Part shown: one piece after another, positions 48,334 to 57,354 of the stretch
Layout: each line of letters begins with the position of its first letter
Numbering within the stretch: the first letter of the stretch is position 1
From: Achromobacter pulmonis
GTDB lineage: Bacteria; Pseudomonadota; Gammaproteobacteria; Burkholderiales; Burkholderiaceae_B
Reading direction: 5' to 3'
Length of the DNA: 64,000 nucleotides
Assembly: GCF_002885955.2 (NCBI RefSeq)
Contig: NZ_POQS01000005.1
Location: forward strand, 275,597-339,596
Notes under the pieces: generated by a model
What the model was told of the DNA's origin: nothing
Databases searched by the model: none
Seen by the model: the letters and a program-made list of their open reading frames with translations, nothing else
Translations under genes and position numbers: made by a program

Positions 48334-50487
48334 TCATGCCGCCGGCGTCCAGCGCAATACCGGCTCGCCGCCCATCGCGGGATCGGAGGTGGAGGGCGCG
48401 CCGGTTTCGATGCGCCCGGCCAGCCGTCGGACGTAGGCCGGATCGCTTTCGTCGCGCACCGTCACGTCGTACCAGCCCGCGCTGCGCGCCATGTCCCAGG
48501 ACAGGCTGATGGCCTCGCCCGCGGCCAGCGCCGTGGCGGCCTGCGCCGGATAACCGTAGGCGTTGGCCTCCACGCGGAACGCGCGGGTTTGCGGGCCGGG
48601 GTTGCTCACGGTCAGGCGCAGCGGCGCGCCCGGCCCTGCGTGATCGGCCGTGACCTCCAGCGGCGGCTGGGCCGCCGTGTCCAGGCGTCCGCAGCAATGC
48701 CGGTGGAATCCGTTGGGGCCGAGCACCCACAGGTCGTAGCGGGCGCCGTCGACCCAGGCCGGCCATGCGTCCTGCAGGGACTTGCCGGCCTCGACGGTAT
48801 AGCGGCGCGGACCGCGTTGCAGGTCGAGGCGGTCGTACACATGGAACACGGCGCCGGCCCGGCCGGTGTTCTCGAAGCGCAGCGCGATGCGTCCGTCCCG
48901 CGCCTGCGCGTGGACCTGCAGCGCATAGGGCAGGGGGCGCGACGGGCGCGTGCCGGCCGGCTGCCGGGCCACGTCGGGGCGCAGCGGAGCCGCCGGGACG
49001 ACGGTCTGCGGCAGCGCGCGGGCCAGTCCGGCGCGCTCGGCCGTGGGCGGCAGGCCGCGCAGCAGGTCGGCGTCGTCGGGCGCGGCGAAGTCGAAAATCG
49101 AAGTCAAGTCGCCGCAGACCGCGCGCCGCCACGGCGAAATATTGGGCTCGGCCACGCCGAACCGCTGCTCGACGAAGCGCAGCACGGAGGTGTGGTCGAA
49201 CACCTGCGAATTGACCCAGCCGCCCTTGGTCCAGGGCGACAGCACGTACATGGGCACGCGCGGCCCCAGCCCGTACACCCCATGCAGATGCGCCGCCGTG
49301 TCGTCCTTTTCGAGGCCGGTGACGATCTCGTGGTATTCGCCCTTCGTATCGACCGTGGACGCGCCGGCCAGCGCGCCGGCGGCATCGCGCGAGGGCGGCG
49401 CGGGCGGCGGCGCATGGTCGAAGAAGCCGTCGTTCTCGTCGAACATCAGCAGCAGGACGGTCTTGCTCCAGACCTCCGGGTTGGCCGTCAGCGCGTCCAG
49501 CACGCGGGCGGTGTAGTCCGCGCCCTGCGCCGGGCTGGACGGGCTGGGATGCTCCGAGCCGGCCTTGGTCGCGCAGATCCACGACACCTGCGGCAGCCTG
49601 CCGTCCAGCACGTCCTGGCGCAGCAGGTCCAGGCCGCGGGTGGTCAGCGCCTTCTCTTTCAGCGCGGGCTGAGAGCCGGGCGCGCCGTGGTAGGCGTCGC
49701 GGTAGGCCTTGAAGCCGGCCATGGGGTTGAGCGAATAGTTGTCCGCCATGTCCTGGTAGATGCGCCAGCTGACGCCGGCGGCCTCCAGCCGTTCGGGATA
49801 GGTGGTCCAGGTGTAGCCGCCGGCCGGATCGCCGCCCGACAGCTTGTTGTAGAGATTGCCCAGCGCCGGGCCGTTGCCGCGTCCCAGGCCGTCGTTGGTG
49901 CCGGTCCACAGGAACAGCCGGTTGGTGTTGGTGCCGCCGGTGAACGAGCAGTGATAGGCGTCGCACACGGTGAAGGCGCGCGCCATGGCGTACTGGAAGG
50001 GCATGTCGTCCTCCGTGAAGTACGCCATCGAATGGTTTTTCTTGGCCGCCGGCCAGTTGCCCATGCGGCCGGCGTCCCAGGCGTCCTGGGCGTTGGACCA
50101 GGTATGCGGCGTGCTGGCCACGCGCATGGTCTCGAAGGCCTCGCGGGTATCCAGGTGAAACGGCAGCACGGTGCGCGGCGCGCCTTCCTCGGGCCTGTCG
50201 TTGTATTGCGCCCAGACGGTGCGGTGGCGCGCGTCGGGGCTGTCGGGCGCCGGTGCGGGGAAGCGGTCGCCGAACCCGCGCACACCGGCCAGGGCGCCGA
50301 AGTAATGGTCGAACGAGCGGTTCTCCTGCATGAAGATCACGATGTGCTCCACGTCGCGGATCGTGCCCGTGCGGCGCGCGGCCGGAATCGCGAGCGCGCG
50401 GCGGATGGAGGCGGGCAGCAGGGCCAGCGCGCTGCCGGCGCCGGCCAGCGAGGCGCCGCTGCGGAGAAAATCACGTCGGGTCTGCAT
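48334..50487 (-). CDS. plcN: Phosphocholine-specific phospholipase C
   Basis: A 717-residue extracytoplasmic phosphoesterase. A twin-arginine signal (T-R-R-D-F-L-R-S-G, then a hydrophobic Ala-rich segment to about 35) is followed by the phosphoesterase domain, with V-I-F-M-Q-E-N-R-S-F-D-H-Y-F-G at about 50-64 and metal-site residues such as F-D-E-N-D-G-F-F-D-H near 320-330, and two C-terminal DUF756-type beta domains. Members cleave phosphatidylcholine or sphingomyelin and release phosphocholine. AGGAG lies before the ATG. It is last in a leftward group with an aminotransferase and a ProX-like receptor. PlcN versus PlcH type is not decided. Confidence 0.92.
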   Translation of the reverse strand: MQTRRDFLRSGASLAGAGSALALLPASIRRALAIPAARRTGTIRDVEHIVIFMQENRSFDHYFGALAGVRGFGDRFPAPAPDSPDARHRTVWAQYNDRPEEGAPRTVLPFHLDTREAFETMRVASTPHTWSNAQDAWDAGRMGNWPAAKKNHSMAYFTEDDMPFQYAMARAFTVCDAYHCSFTGGTNTNRLFLWTGTNDGLGRGNGPALGNLYNKLSGGDPAGGYTWTTYPERLEAAGVSWRIYQDMADNYSLNPMAGFKAYRDAYHGAPGSQPALKEKALTTRGLDLLRQDVLDGRLPQVSWICATKAGSEHPSPSSPAQGADYTARVLDALTANPEVWSKTVLLLMFDENDGFFDHAPPPAPPSRDAAGALAGASTVDTKGEYHEIVTGLEKDDTAAHLHGVYGLGPRVPMYVLSPWTKGGWVNSQVFDHTSVLRFVEQRFGVAEPNISPWRRAVCGDLTSIFDFAAPDDADLLRGLPPTAERAGLARALPQTVVPAAPLRPDVARQPAGTRPSRPLPYALQVHAQARDGRIALRFENTGRAGAVFHVYDRLDLQRGPRRYTVEAGKSLQDAWPAWVDGARYDLWVLGPNGFHRHCCGRLDTAAQPPLEVTADHAGPGAPLRLTVSNPGPQTRAFRVEANAYGYPAQAATALAAGEAISLSWDMARSAGWYDVTVRDESDPAYVRRLAGRIETGAPSTSDPAMGGEPVLRWTPAA

Positions 50488-50506
50488 GAGGACTCCTGAG
50501 AACGAC

Positions 50507-50529
50507 GCTGCCCGCTCGGGGCGGGCAGC
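50507..50529 (-). other. Hairpin in the leader of the phospholipase C gene
   Basis: A perfect 9-bp stem GCTGCCCGC / GCGGGCAGC with a 5-base loop lies 20 bases before the plc start, between it and the aminotransferase stop. Read leftward there is no following T tract, so it is not an evident terminator for the aminotransferase gene. Confidence 0.5.
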
Positions 50530-50547
50530 TTTGGGGGAGAGGGCGAC

Positions 50548-51393
50548 CTATCTGGCGCGCGTGCTTTCCGCGTAGTCCATGTACAGCTTGTGCGCGCGGC
50601 GGGCCATGGGGCCGTATTCCAGCTTGCGGTCTTCGACGCGGTTGACGTGCACCACCTTGCCGTAGTTGCCGGACGAGAACACTTCGTCGGCTTGCTCGAT
50701 GTCGGCGCGGGTCAGGCTACGTTCCTGGACCTCGACGCCGTCGGCCTGGAGCAGGGCCAGCACGCGGCGGCGCGTGATGCCGTTGAGGAAGGTGCCGTTG
50801 TCGACCGGCGTGGACACCACGCCGTCCTTGGCGATCCACAGGTTGCTGGTGGCGAACTCGGCGATGTTGCCCGCGCCGTCGAGCATGATGGCGTTGTCGA
50901 AGCCTTTCTCGGCGGCCTCGCGGATGGCGCGCTGGCCGTTCGGGTAGAGGCAAGAGGCCTTGGCGTCGGTGGGCGCCATATTGGGCCAGGAGCGCGCGTA
51001 GCTGGAGAAGCAGGCCGAAAAGCCCTGGTCGCCGGGCATGGGCACCTTGAATACGTGCAGCACGAACTGCGTCTTGTCGGCGTCGGGCAGCAGGAAACCG
51101 TCGGCGCAATAGAACATCGGCTTGATGTAGAGCTCGGTGCCCTCGGGGAACTTGGCCACGGCCTGCAGGCACAGCGACTGGATCTCTTCCCAGCCGAGCT
51201 GCGGCTTCATCAGCATTTTCTCGGCCGAGCGCACCACGCGCTGGCAGTGCAGGTCCAGGTCGGGCGTCAGGCCGCGAAAGGCGCGCGCGCCGTCGAAGAC
51301 CATGCTGGCCATCCAGAAGGCGTGGTCGGCGGGGCCGAGCAGTTTGGGGTTTTCAGTGGTCCAGCGACCGTCGTGCCAGTACAGGGCGTCCAT
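50548..51393 (-). CDS. Branched-chain amino acid aminotransferase-like protein
   Basis: A 281-residue fold-type IV PLP aminotransferase. The PLP lysine is K145 in D-A-K-A-S-C-L-Y-P-N; F-D-N-A-I-M-L-D and I-A-E-F-A-T-S-N-L-W (E179) are the family signature, and the C-terminal G-N-Y-G-K-V-V-H-V-N replaces the more usual T-G-T-A. The variant motifs suggest a paralogue of housekeeping IlvE, possibly a D-amino-acid or other-substrate transaminase. It lies between a ProX-like receptor and phospholipase C on the same strand. Confidence 0.85.
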   Translation of the reverse strand: MDALYWHDGRWTTENPKLLGPADHAFWMASMVFDGARAFRGLTPDLDLHCQRVVRSAEKMLMKPQLGWEEIQSLCLQAVAKFPEGTELYIKPMFYCADGFLLPDADKTQFVLHVFKVPMPGDQGFSACFSSYARSWPNMAPTDAKASCLYPNGQRAIREAAEKGFDNAIMLDGAGNIAEFATSNLWIAKDGVVSTPVDNGTFLNGITRRRVLALLQADGVEVQERSLTRADIEQADEVFSSGNYGKVVHVNRVEDRKLEYGPMARRAHKLYMDYAESTRAR

Positions 51394-51487
51394 GGTTGTC
51401 TTCCTTCGTTCGTATGGGGTGGCGTGTGGGCCGCGTCGAGGGCGGCCCCGCCGAAACGTCAGGATACATGAGCCCGGGCCGTGCGCC

Positions 51488-52513
51488 TCATTCCCGCGCC
51501 AGCGCCGCCTCCACGCGGGCGGCCGCGTCGGCCGGCATCCACTGCCGCCAGACGGCGCCGTACTGCTTGAGGAAGTAGCGGGCGGCGTCTTCGGGTTCCT
51601 TGCCTTCGTTTTCGAGCCAGCCCAGGGTGGCGTCGATGGCGTCGTCCGGCACGGCCAGCCTGGCGAAGAAGGCGGCCAGCTGCGGCGCCTGCCGCGCGAA
51701 CTCGGCGTTCAGGCCGGTGACCACCGGGTTGGGCTTGAATTCCGTGGCCACGGGGTGTTCGCACTTGGGATCGGTCATGCAGGTATAGGCCTCCTGGTCG
51801 AAGGGCGGCAGCTCCAGCTTGACCAGGTCCAGCGCGCCGACCAGCGAGGTCGGGGTCCAGTAGTAGAAGACGATGTCGCGCTTGCGCTTGTAGGCCGAGA
51901 CGATGGCGGCTTTCTGCGCGGCGCCCGAGCCGGGCGCGAACAGCGAGTAATCCTTTTCCAGGCCGAGGGCGCGCAGCAGGTTGCCGTTGAGCGTGCCGCA
52001 GGCCCAGCCCGCCGGGCAGCCGTAGATGCGGCCGCGGCCCGGGTCCTCGGGATCGGCGAAGACCTGCTTGAAGCGAGCCAGATCGGAAGCCGACTTCAGG
52101 TCGGGATGGCGCTCCACGGTGTAGCGCGGCACGTACCAGCCCTCGCCGGCGTCGTACACGTGGCCCACGCCGAGCACGCGCCCGCTGGCCAGCGCCTTTT
52201 TCCATGCGCCTTCGATCTGCCCCGGCCAGACTTCGGGCGTGACGTCCACGTCGCCGCGCTGCAGCGCGGCCAGCATGGGCAGGGTCTCGCCGATTTCCAC
52301 CTGGGTCTTGCAGCCGTAGCCGTGCTCCAGCACATAGCGTTCGATGCCGGCCAGCACCAGGTTGGATTCCCAGTTCAGGCCGCTGAAGCGCACGGGACGG
52401 TCGACTTCACAGACGGGCGTGGCGGGCGCGGGCTGGGCCGCGCTGGCGGCCGGGGGAACGGCCGCGGCCAACGCCACGGCGAAAAGGGCGGAGGCGACGT
52501 GCAAGTTGCGCAT
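51488..52513 (-). CDS. Glycine betaine/choline-type ABC substrate-binding protein
   Basis: A 341-residue periplasmic receptor of the OpuAC/ProX family. A signal peptide (M-R-N-L-H-V-A-S-A-L, cleavage near A-S-A-A-Q at about 26) precedes V-R-F-S-G-L-N-W-E-S-N and P-E-V-W-P-G-Q, aromatic segments of the kind that cage quaternary ammonium groups. Further Trp and Tyr occur in F-Y-Y-W-T-P-T. The start was placed at 52513 because the signal peptide begins there. No matching permease or ATPase gene is adjacent. It lies upstream of the aminotransferase and phospholipase C genes. Confidence 0.85.
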   Translation of the reverse strand: MRNLHVASALFAVALAAAVPPAASAAQPAPATPVCEVDRPVRFSGLNWESNLVLAGIERYVLEHGYGCKTQVEIGETLPMLAALQRGDVDVTPEVWPGQIEGAWKKALASGRVLGVGHVYDAGEGWYVPRYTVERHPDLKSASDLARFKQVFADPEDPGRGRIYGCPAGWACGTLNGNLLRALGLEKDYSLFAPGSGAAQKAAIVSAYKRKRDIVFYYWTPTSLVGALDLVKLELPPFDQEAYTCMTDPKCEHPVATEFKPNPVVTGLNAEFARQAPQLAAFFARLAVPDDAIDATLGWLENEGKEPEDAARYFLKQYGAVWRQWMPADAAARVEAALARE

Positions 52514-52587
52514 GGTCAGGCACCTGTCGAGTGGTTTGTGCCATTGTAAGGCGCACCACCGGCGGGGCCGCCGCGGCCCGAACGACG

Positions 52588-52611
52588 AAGGGGCCGCTGT
52601 CGCGGCCCCTT
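52588..52611 (-). terminator. Hairpin downstream of livM
   Basis: A perfect 10-bp stem AAGGGGCCGC / GCGGCCCCTT with a 4-base loop begins 24 bases after the livM stop. The T tract is only two bases plus a weak CGTCGTT, so termination may be partial. It separates the second HAAT system from the betaine-receptor gene. Confidence 0.6.
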
Positions 52612-52634
52612 GCGGCAATCACCGGTCTGGCGTG

Positions 52635-53618
52635 TCAGGCGCGGGCGGCGCGCCGGCGCTGCATGAAGGCGCCGATCTCGCCCACGATGCCGCGGCGGAA
52701 CGCCAGCACGCAGATCACGAAGATCAGGCCGATCACGATGGTGACCGATTCGCCCAGGCGCAGGAACCAGTCCATGCCGGTGGCGCGCGCCAGCATCTGG
52801 CCGAAGTCGCCCACCTTGTTCTCGAGCAGCACCACGATGAAGGCGCCCAGCACGGGGCCGGTCAGGGTGCCCAGGCCGCCGATCAGCGTCATCAGGATCA
52901 CCAGGCCCGACATCTGCCAGGTGGCGTCGGACAGCGTGGCGGACACGAACACCAGGGTCTTGGTGGCGCCGGCCAGTCCGGCGATGGCGGCCGACAGCAC
53001 GAAGGCCAGCAGCTTGAAGCGGTCGACGTCGTAGCCGAGCGAGACCGCGCGCGGCTCGTTCTCGCGCAGGGCCTGCAGCACCTGGCCGAACGGCGAGTGC
53101 ACGGTGCGCCAGATGATGAAGAAGCCCAGCGCGAACACGCCCATCACCACGTAGTACAGGTTCAGGTCTTCGGACAGGTCCACCAGCCCCAGCAGGGTGC
53201 CGCGCGGCACGCCCTGCAGGCCGTCTTCGCCGCCGGTGAAGTGCGCCTGCAGGAAGAAGAAGAACACCATCTGCGCCAGCGCCAGCGTGATCATGGCGAA
53301 GTAGATGCCGCTGCGGCGGATCGCCAGCGCGCCCATGGCCAGGCCCAGCAGCGCCGCGACGGCCACGCCGAACAGCAGGCCGATCTCGGTGGGAAAGCCC
53401 CACACCTTCAGCGCGTGTCCGGCGGCGTAGGCCGCGCTGCCCAGGAAGGCGGCGTGGCCGAAGGACAGCAGCCCGGTGAAGCCCAGCAGCAGGTTGAACG
53501 CGCAGGCGAAGAGGGCGTAGCACATGACCTTCATGGCGAAGATCGGATACACCCCGACGAAGGGAAGAATGGCCACCACGATGGCCACTGCCGCATAGCC
53601 CAGGAATTGACGATTCAT
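52635..53618 (-). CDS. livM: HAAT ABC transporter permease, LivM type
   Basis: A 327-residue permease of the second HAAT system. The L-L-L-G-F-T-G-L-L-S-F-G-H-A-A-F-L-G block (about 43-60) is typical of LivM, and Q-V-L-Q-A-L-R-E-N-E-P-R-A-V-S-L-G-Y-D (about 180-198) is the ATPase coupling helix. The ATG at 53618 overlaps the livH stop by four bases. The C terminus is basic (R-R-R-A-A-R-A). Confidence 0.92.
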   Translation of the reverse strand: MNRQFLGYAAVAIVVAILPFVGVYPIFAMKVMCYALFACAFNLLLGFTGLLSFGHAAFLGSAAYAAGHALKVWGFPTEIGLLFGVAVAALLGLAMGALAIRRSGIYFAMITLALAQMVFFFFLQAHFTGGEDGLQGVPRGTLLGLVDLSEDLNLYYVVMGVFALGFFIIWRTVHSPFGQVLQALRENEPRAVSLGYDVDRFKLLAFVLSAAIAGLAGATKTLVFVSATLSDATWQMSGLVILMTLIGGLGTLTGPVLGAFIVVLLENKVGDFGQMLARATGMDWFLRLGESVTIVIGLIFVICVLAFRRGIVGEIGAFMQRRRAARA

Positions 53619-54502
53619 TTCTCTTTTCCGAACAGCCCGGCCGGGCGGATCAACAGAACAATGGCCATGATGATGAAGACGACCGTGCTGGAGGCTTCGG
53701 GCCAGAACACCTTGGTCAGGCCTTCTATGACGCCCAGGCCCAGCCCGGTGACGATGGCGCCCAGGATGGACCCCATGCCTCCGATCACGACGACCGCGAA
53801 CACGACGATGATGAGGTTGGAGCCCATCAGCGGGGAAATCTGCAGGACCGGCGCGGCCAGCACGCCGGCGAAGCCCGCCAGCGCCACGCCGAAGCCGTAG
53901 GTCAGCGTGATCATGCGCGGCACGTTCACGCCGAAGGACTCGACCAGCTTGGGATTCTCGGTGCCGGCGCGCAGCAGCGCGCCCAGGCGGGTGCGTTCGA
54001 TCACGAACCAGGTGGCCAGGCACACCACGACCGAGGCCGCCACGACCCAGCCGCGGTAGTTCGGCAGGATCATGAAGCCCAGGTTGGTCGCGCCGCGCAG
54101 CGCGTCGGGCGTGGGATAGGGCTGGCCCGACACCCCGTAGAAGCTGCGGAACAGGCCCTCGATGAGCAGCGTCAGCCCGAAGGTCAGCAGCAGCCCGTAG
54201 AGGTGGTCGAGCTTGTACAGGTGCTTGAGCAGCAGCTTCTCGATGATGATCCCGAACGCGCCCACGATCAGCGGCGCCAGGACCAGCATGATCCAGTAGT
54301 TCAGGCCGAAGTAGGACAGGCCCATCCAGGCGACGAACGCGCCCAGCATGTAGAGCGCGCCGTGCGCGAAGTTGATGACGTTCAGCAGCCCGAAAATGAC
54401 CGCCAGCCCGAGCGAAAGCATGGCGTAGAAGGAGCCGTTGACCAGGCCTAGCAACAACTGGCCGAACAAGGCCTGTATGGGGATGCCGAAAATGTCAGTC
54501 AT
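53615..54502 (-). CDS. livH: HAAT ABC transporter permease, LivH type
   Basis: A 295-residue permease with about eight helices. It has the LivH opening L-V-N-G-S-F-Y-A-M-L-S-L-G-L-A-V-I-F-G-L-L and the motif N-F-A-H-G-A-L-Y-M-L-G-A (about 43-54). The coupling segment is R-A-G-T-E-N-P-K-L-V-E-S-F-G. It follows the receptor gene by 91 bases and overlaps livM. It is paralogous to the permease at 42388 but clearly distinct in sequence. Confidence 0.92.
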   Translation of the reverse strand: MTDIFGIPIQALFGQLLLGLVNGSFYAMLSLGLAVIFGLLNVINFAHGALYMLGAFVAWMGLSYFGLNYWIMLVLAPLIVGAFGIIIEKLLLKHLYKLDHLYGLLLTFGLTLLIEGLFRSFYGVSGQPYPTPDALRGATNLGFMILPNYRGWVVAASVVVCLATWFVIERTRLGALLRAGTENPKLVESFGVNVPRMITLTYGFGVALAGFAGVLAAPVLQISPLMGSNLIIVVFAVVVIGGMGSILGAIVTGLGLGVIEGLTKVFWPEASSTVVFIIMAIVLLIRPAGLFGKEK

Positions 54503-54593
54503 CTTGTAAAAATCCTGCGCTTACGGATAGAGGCGGGCGATTCGGGAAACTGCCCGGCGGGTGGCCGGGCAGCATCGGGACACGGGAGCCGGT

Positions 54594-55808
54594 TTACTTC
54601 TTGACCAGCTTGCAGGTGGACTCGGACAGCTTGGTGTAGACCTCGTCGCCCGGCAGCGTCGCCACGACCTTGTAGTAGTCCCACGGACCCTTGGATTCGG
54701 CCGGGGTCTTGACCTGCATCAGGTACATGTCGTGGATCATGCGGCCGTCTTCGCGCACATAGCCGCCCTGGGCGAAGAAGTCGTTGACCTTGTTCGACTT
54801 CATCCACTTCATGACGGCGTCGCCGTCGTCGGTGCCGGTGGCCTTGACCGCGTTCAGGTAGAAGCTGAGCGCGGAGTAGTCGCCGGCCTGCAGCATGGAA
54901 GGCTTGCGGCCGACCTTGGCCTCGAACTTCTTGGACCAGGCGCGCGAGGCGTCGGATTGATCCCAGTACCAGCCGTCGGTCAGGTACATGCCCTGCGTGG
55001 CCTGCAGGCCCAGCGCGTGCACGTCGTTGATGAAGACCAGCAGGCCGGCCATCTTCATGGTCTTGGTCACGCCGAATTCGTTGGCGGCCTTGATCGAGTT
55101 GATGGTGTCGCCGCCGGCATTGGCCAGGCCCAGGATCTGCGCCTTGGAGGCCTGCGCCTGCAGCAGGAAGGACGAGAAGTCCGACGCGCCCAGCGGCGCG
55201 CGTACCTGGCCCTTGACCTCGCCGCCGGCGGCCTTGACCACGGCAATCGTGTCGCGTTCGAGCGCATGGCCGAAGGCGTAGTCGGCGGTCAGGAAGAACC
55301 AGCTCTTGCCGCCGTCCTTCACCACGGCCGAACCGGTGCCGCGCGCCAGCGCCACGGTGTCGTAGGCATAGTGCACGGTGTAGGGCGAGCACTGGGCGTT
55401 GGTCAGGTCCGAGGCGCCCGCGCCGATGGCCATGAAGGGCTTTTTCTTTTCGGCGGCCACGCCGGCCATGGCCAGGCTGGTCGACGAGTTGGTGCCGGCG
55501 ATGATGACGTCCACCTTCTGCTCGTCGAACCATTCGCGCACGCGCGCCGAGGCCACGTCGGCCTTGTTCTGGTGGTCGGCCGACACGACTTCGATCTTCT
55601 TGCCGTTGATGGCGCCGCCGGCGTCTTCGATCGCCATGCGCACGGCCTCCAGGCCGGCCTTGCCGTCGATGTCCGAATACACGCCGGACATGTCAGTGAT
55701 GAAGCCGACGCGGATGACATCGTCGGAGATACCCTGCGCGTGGACGGTAGCCCCGGCAAATCCCAGGCCAGCCATGGCCAGTGCAGCAGTGATGGTGTGC
55801 AGCTTCAT
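54594..55808 (-). CDS. HAAT-family ABC substrate-binding protein
   Basis: A 404-residue periplasmic receptor. The signal peptide M-K-L-H-T-I-T-A-A-L ... V-H-A-Q-G is cut at about 24; the mature start D-D-V-I-R-V-G-F-I-T-D-M-S-G-V-Y-S-D-I is characteristic of receptors for amino acids, amides or aromatic acids. It lies between livF and livH, an order often seen with transporters for aromatic or unusual acids, but the ligand is not determined. A strong GAGGAG lies just before the ATG. Confidence 0.9.
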   Translation of the reverse strand: MKLHTITAALAMAGLGFAGATVHAQGISDDVIRVGFITDMSGVYSDIDGKAGLEAVRMAIEDAGGAINGKKIEVVSADHQNKADVASARVREWFDEQKVDVIIAGTNSSTSLAMAGVAAEKKKPFMAIGAGASDLTNAQCSPYTVHYAYDTVALARGTGSAVVKDGGKSWFFLTADYAFGHALERDTIAVVKAAGGEVKGQVRAPLGASDFSSFLLQAQASKAQILGLANAGGDTINSIKAANEFGVTKTMKMAGLLVFINDVHALGLQATQGMYLTDGWYWDQSDASRAWSKKFEAKVGRKPSMLQAGDYSALSFYLNAVKATGTDDGDAVMKWMKSNKVNDFFAQGGYVREDGRMIHDMYLMQVKTPAESKGPWDYYKVVATLPGDEVYTKLSESTCKLVKK

Positions 55809-55873
55809 GGGATGACTCCTCTTTTTTTCCTACGGTGTAGTGTTGCCGGGGGTCCGGCGGATGACAGGTGTGC

Positions 55874-56584
55874 TTACACGCCCAGCAGTTCGTTGAGCGT
55901 GTCCTGTTTTTCTGAAAGTTCGGTGGCTTCGAAGTGTTCGACGATCTGGCCGTGCTCCATGACGTAGAAGCGGTCGGCCAGCGGCGCTGCGAAGCGGAAG
56001 TTCTGTTCCACCATGACGATGGTGTAGCCGCGCTGCTTGAGCGCCGTGATCATGCGCGCCAGCGCCTGCACGATGACGGGCGCGAGGCCTTCGGAGATCT
56101 CGTCGAGCAGCAGCAGGTTGGCGCCGGTGCGCAGGATGCGCGCGACCGCCAGCATCTGCTGTTCGCCCCCCGACAGCCGGGTGCCGGGCGAGTTGCGGCG
56201 TTCCTGGAGGTTGGGGAACATGTCGTAGATTTCGGCTAGCGACATGCCGCCGCCCAGCGAACCGACCACCGGAGGCAGCAGCAGGTTCTCTTCGCACGAC
56301 AGGCTGGCGAAGATGCCGCGTTCCTCGGGGCAGTAGCCGACGCCGAGATGGGCGATCTTGTAGGTCGGCAGGTCGATGGCCTCGGTGCCGTGGATGCGCA
56401 CCGAGCCCTTGCGCGAGCCGGTCAGGCCCAGGATGGCGCGCAGCGTGGTGGTGCGGCCGGCGCCGTTGCGTCCCAGCAGCGTGACCACTTCGCCCTGTCC
56501 GACGCGCATATCCACGCCGTGCAGGATATGCGATTCCCCGTACCAGGCCTGCAGGCCCGAAATTTCCAGTGCCGGGGTGCTCAT
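55874..56584 (-). CDS. livF: HAAT ABC transporter ATPase, LivF type with Arg in Walker A
   Basis: A 236-residue ATPase subunit. The Walker A motif reads G-R-N-G-A-G-R-T-T (about residues 38-46): the normally invariant lysine is arginine, encoded clearly by CGC. The signature L-S-G-G-E-Q-Q-M-L-A, Walker B L-L-L-L-D-E-I-S-E-G-L and V-E-Q-N-F are otherwise standard; DEIS in place of DEPS is a second small deviation. It overlaps livG by four bases. The partner LivG has a normal lysine, so the pair may contain one active and one weakened ATP site. Confidence 0.92.
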   Translation of the reverse strand: MSTPALEISGLQAWYGESHILHGVDMRVGQGEVVTLLGRNGAGRTTTLRAILGLTGSRKGSVRIHGTEAIDLPTYKIAHLGVGYCPEERGIFASLSCEENLLLPPVVGSLGGGMSLAEIYDMFPNLQERRNSPGTRLSGGEQQMLAVARILRTGANLLLLDEISEGLAPVIVQALARMITALKQRGYTIVMVEQNFRFAAPLADRFYVMEHGQIVEHFEATELSEKQDTLNELLGV

Positions 56585-57354
56585 GCGTGTGCTCCTTGAA
56601 GTTCGCCCTCGGTGGTGCCCATGTAGGCCTGCATCACTGCCGGATGGCGGGAGACTTCGGCGTAGGATCCTTCCGCCAGTACGGAGCCGCGCGCCAGCAC
56701 GGTGATGGTGTCGGCGATGGAGGACACGACGTTCATGTTGTGCTCCACCATGAGTATGGTGCGGCCGGCGCTGACCCGCTTGATCAGCTGGGTGACGCGG
56801 TCCACGTCCTCGTGGCCCATGCCCTGCGTCGGTTCGTCCAGCAGCATCAGCTCGGGTTCCATCGCCAGCGTGGTGGCGATCTCGAGCGCGCGCTTGCGGC
56901 CGTACGGCAGGTTCACGGTGGTCTCGTCGGCGAAGGCGGCGAGGTCGACCTGTTCGAGCAGCGCGCGCGCCGGCTCGTTCAGCGAGGCCAGCTGCTTGTC
57001 GCTTTTCCAGAAATGAAAAGACAGACCGGTCTTGCGCTGCAATCCGATACGCACGTTTTCCAGCACGGTGAGGTGGGGAAACACCGCCGAGATCTGGAAC
57101 GAACGGATGATGCCGCGGCGCGCGATCTGCGCGGGGCGTTCGCCGGTGATGTCGATACCGTTGAACTTGATGGTTCCCGACGTGGGAGCCAGGAACTTGG
57201 TGAGCAGGTTGAAGCATGTGGTCTTGCCCGCGCCGTTAGGCCCGATCAAGGCATGAATCTCGCCGCGCTTGATACGCAAATCGACCCCATTGACCGCGAC
57301 GAAACCGCGGAATTCCTTCGTGAGGCCTTTTGTCTCCAGGATCGTGTCGTCCAT
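56581..57354 (-). CDS. livG: HAAT ABC transporter ATPase, LivG type
   Basis: A 257-residue ATPase. Walker A is G-P-N-G-A-G-K-T-T (about 38-46), the signature is the LivG-type variant L-P-Y-G-R-K-R-A-L-E-I-A, Walker B L-M-L-L-D-E-P-T-Q-G-M, and the switch His is V-E-H-N-M. ATG 57354 was chosen over the in-frame upstream ATG at 57390 because homology begins here. It is the first gene of the leftward livG-livF-receptor-livH-livM set, preceded by 328 bases of noncoding DNA. Confidence 0.92.
   Translation of the reverse strand: MDDTILETKGLTKEFRGFVAVNGVDLRIKRGEIHALIGPNGAGKTTCFNLLTKFLAPTSGTIKFNGIDITGERPAQIARRGIIRSFQISAVFPHLTVLENVRIGLQRKTGLSFHFWKSDKQLASLNEPARALLEQVDLAAFADETTVNLPYGRKRALEIATTLAMEPELMLLDEPTQGMGHEDVDRVTQLIKRVSAGRTILMVEHNMNVVSSIADTITVLARGSVLAEGSYAEVSRHPAVMQAYMGTTEGELQGAHA

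Noticed and set aside
48589..50499. A 636-codon open frame opposite phospholipase C
   Set aside because: It is an antisense shadow with Gly/Val/Arg-biased composition; the plc frame has the Tat signal and catalytic motifs.
53615..57354. The two HAAT systems as a recent duplication
   Set aside because: Gene order differs, the first has a LivM-LivG fusion, and the permeases share only family motifs, so they are old paralogues.
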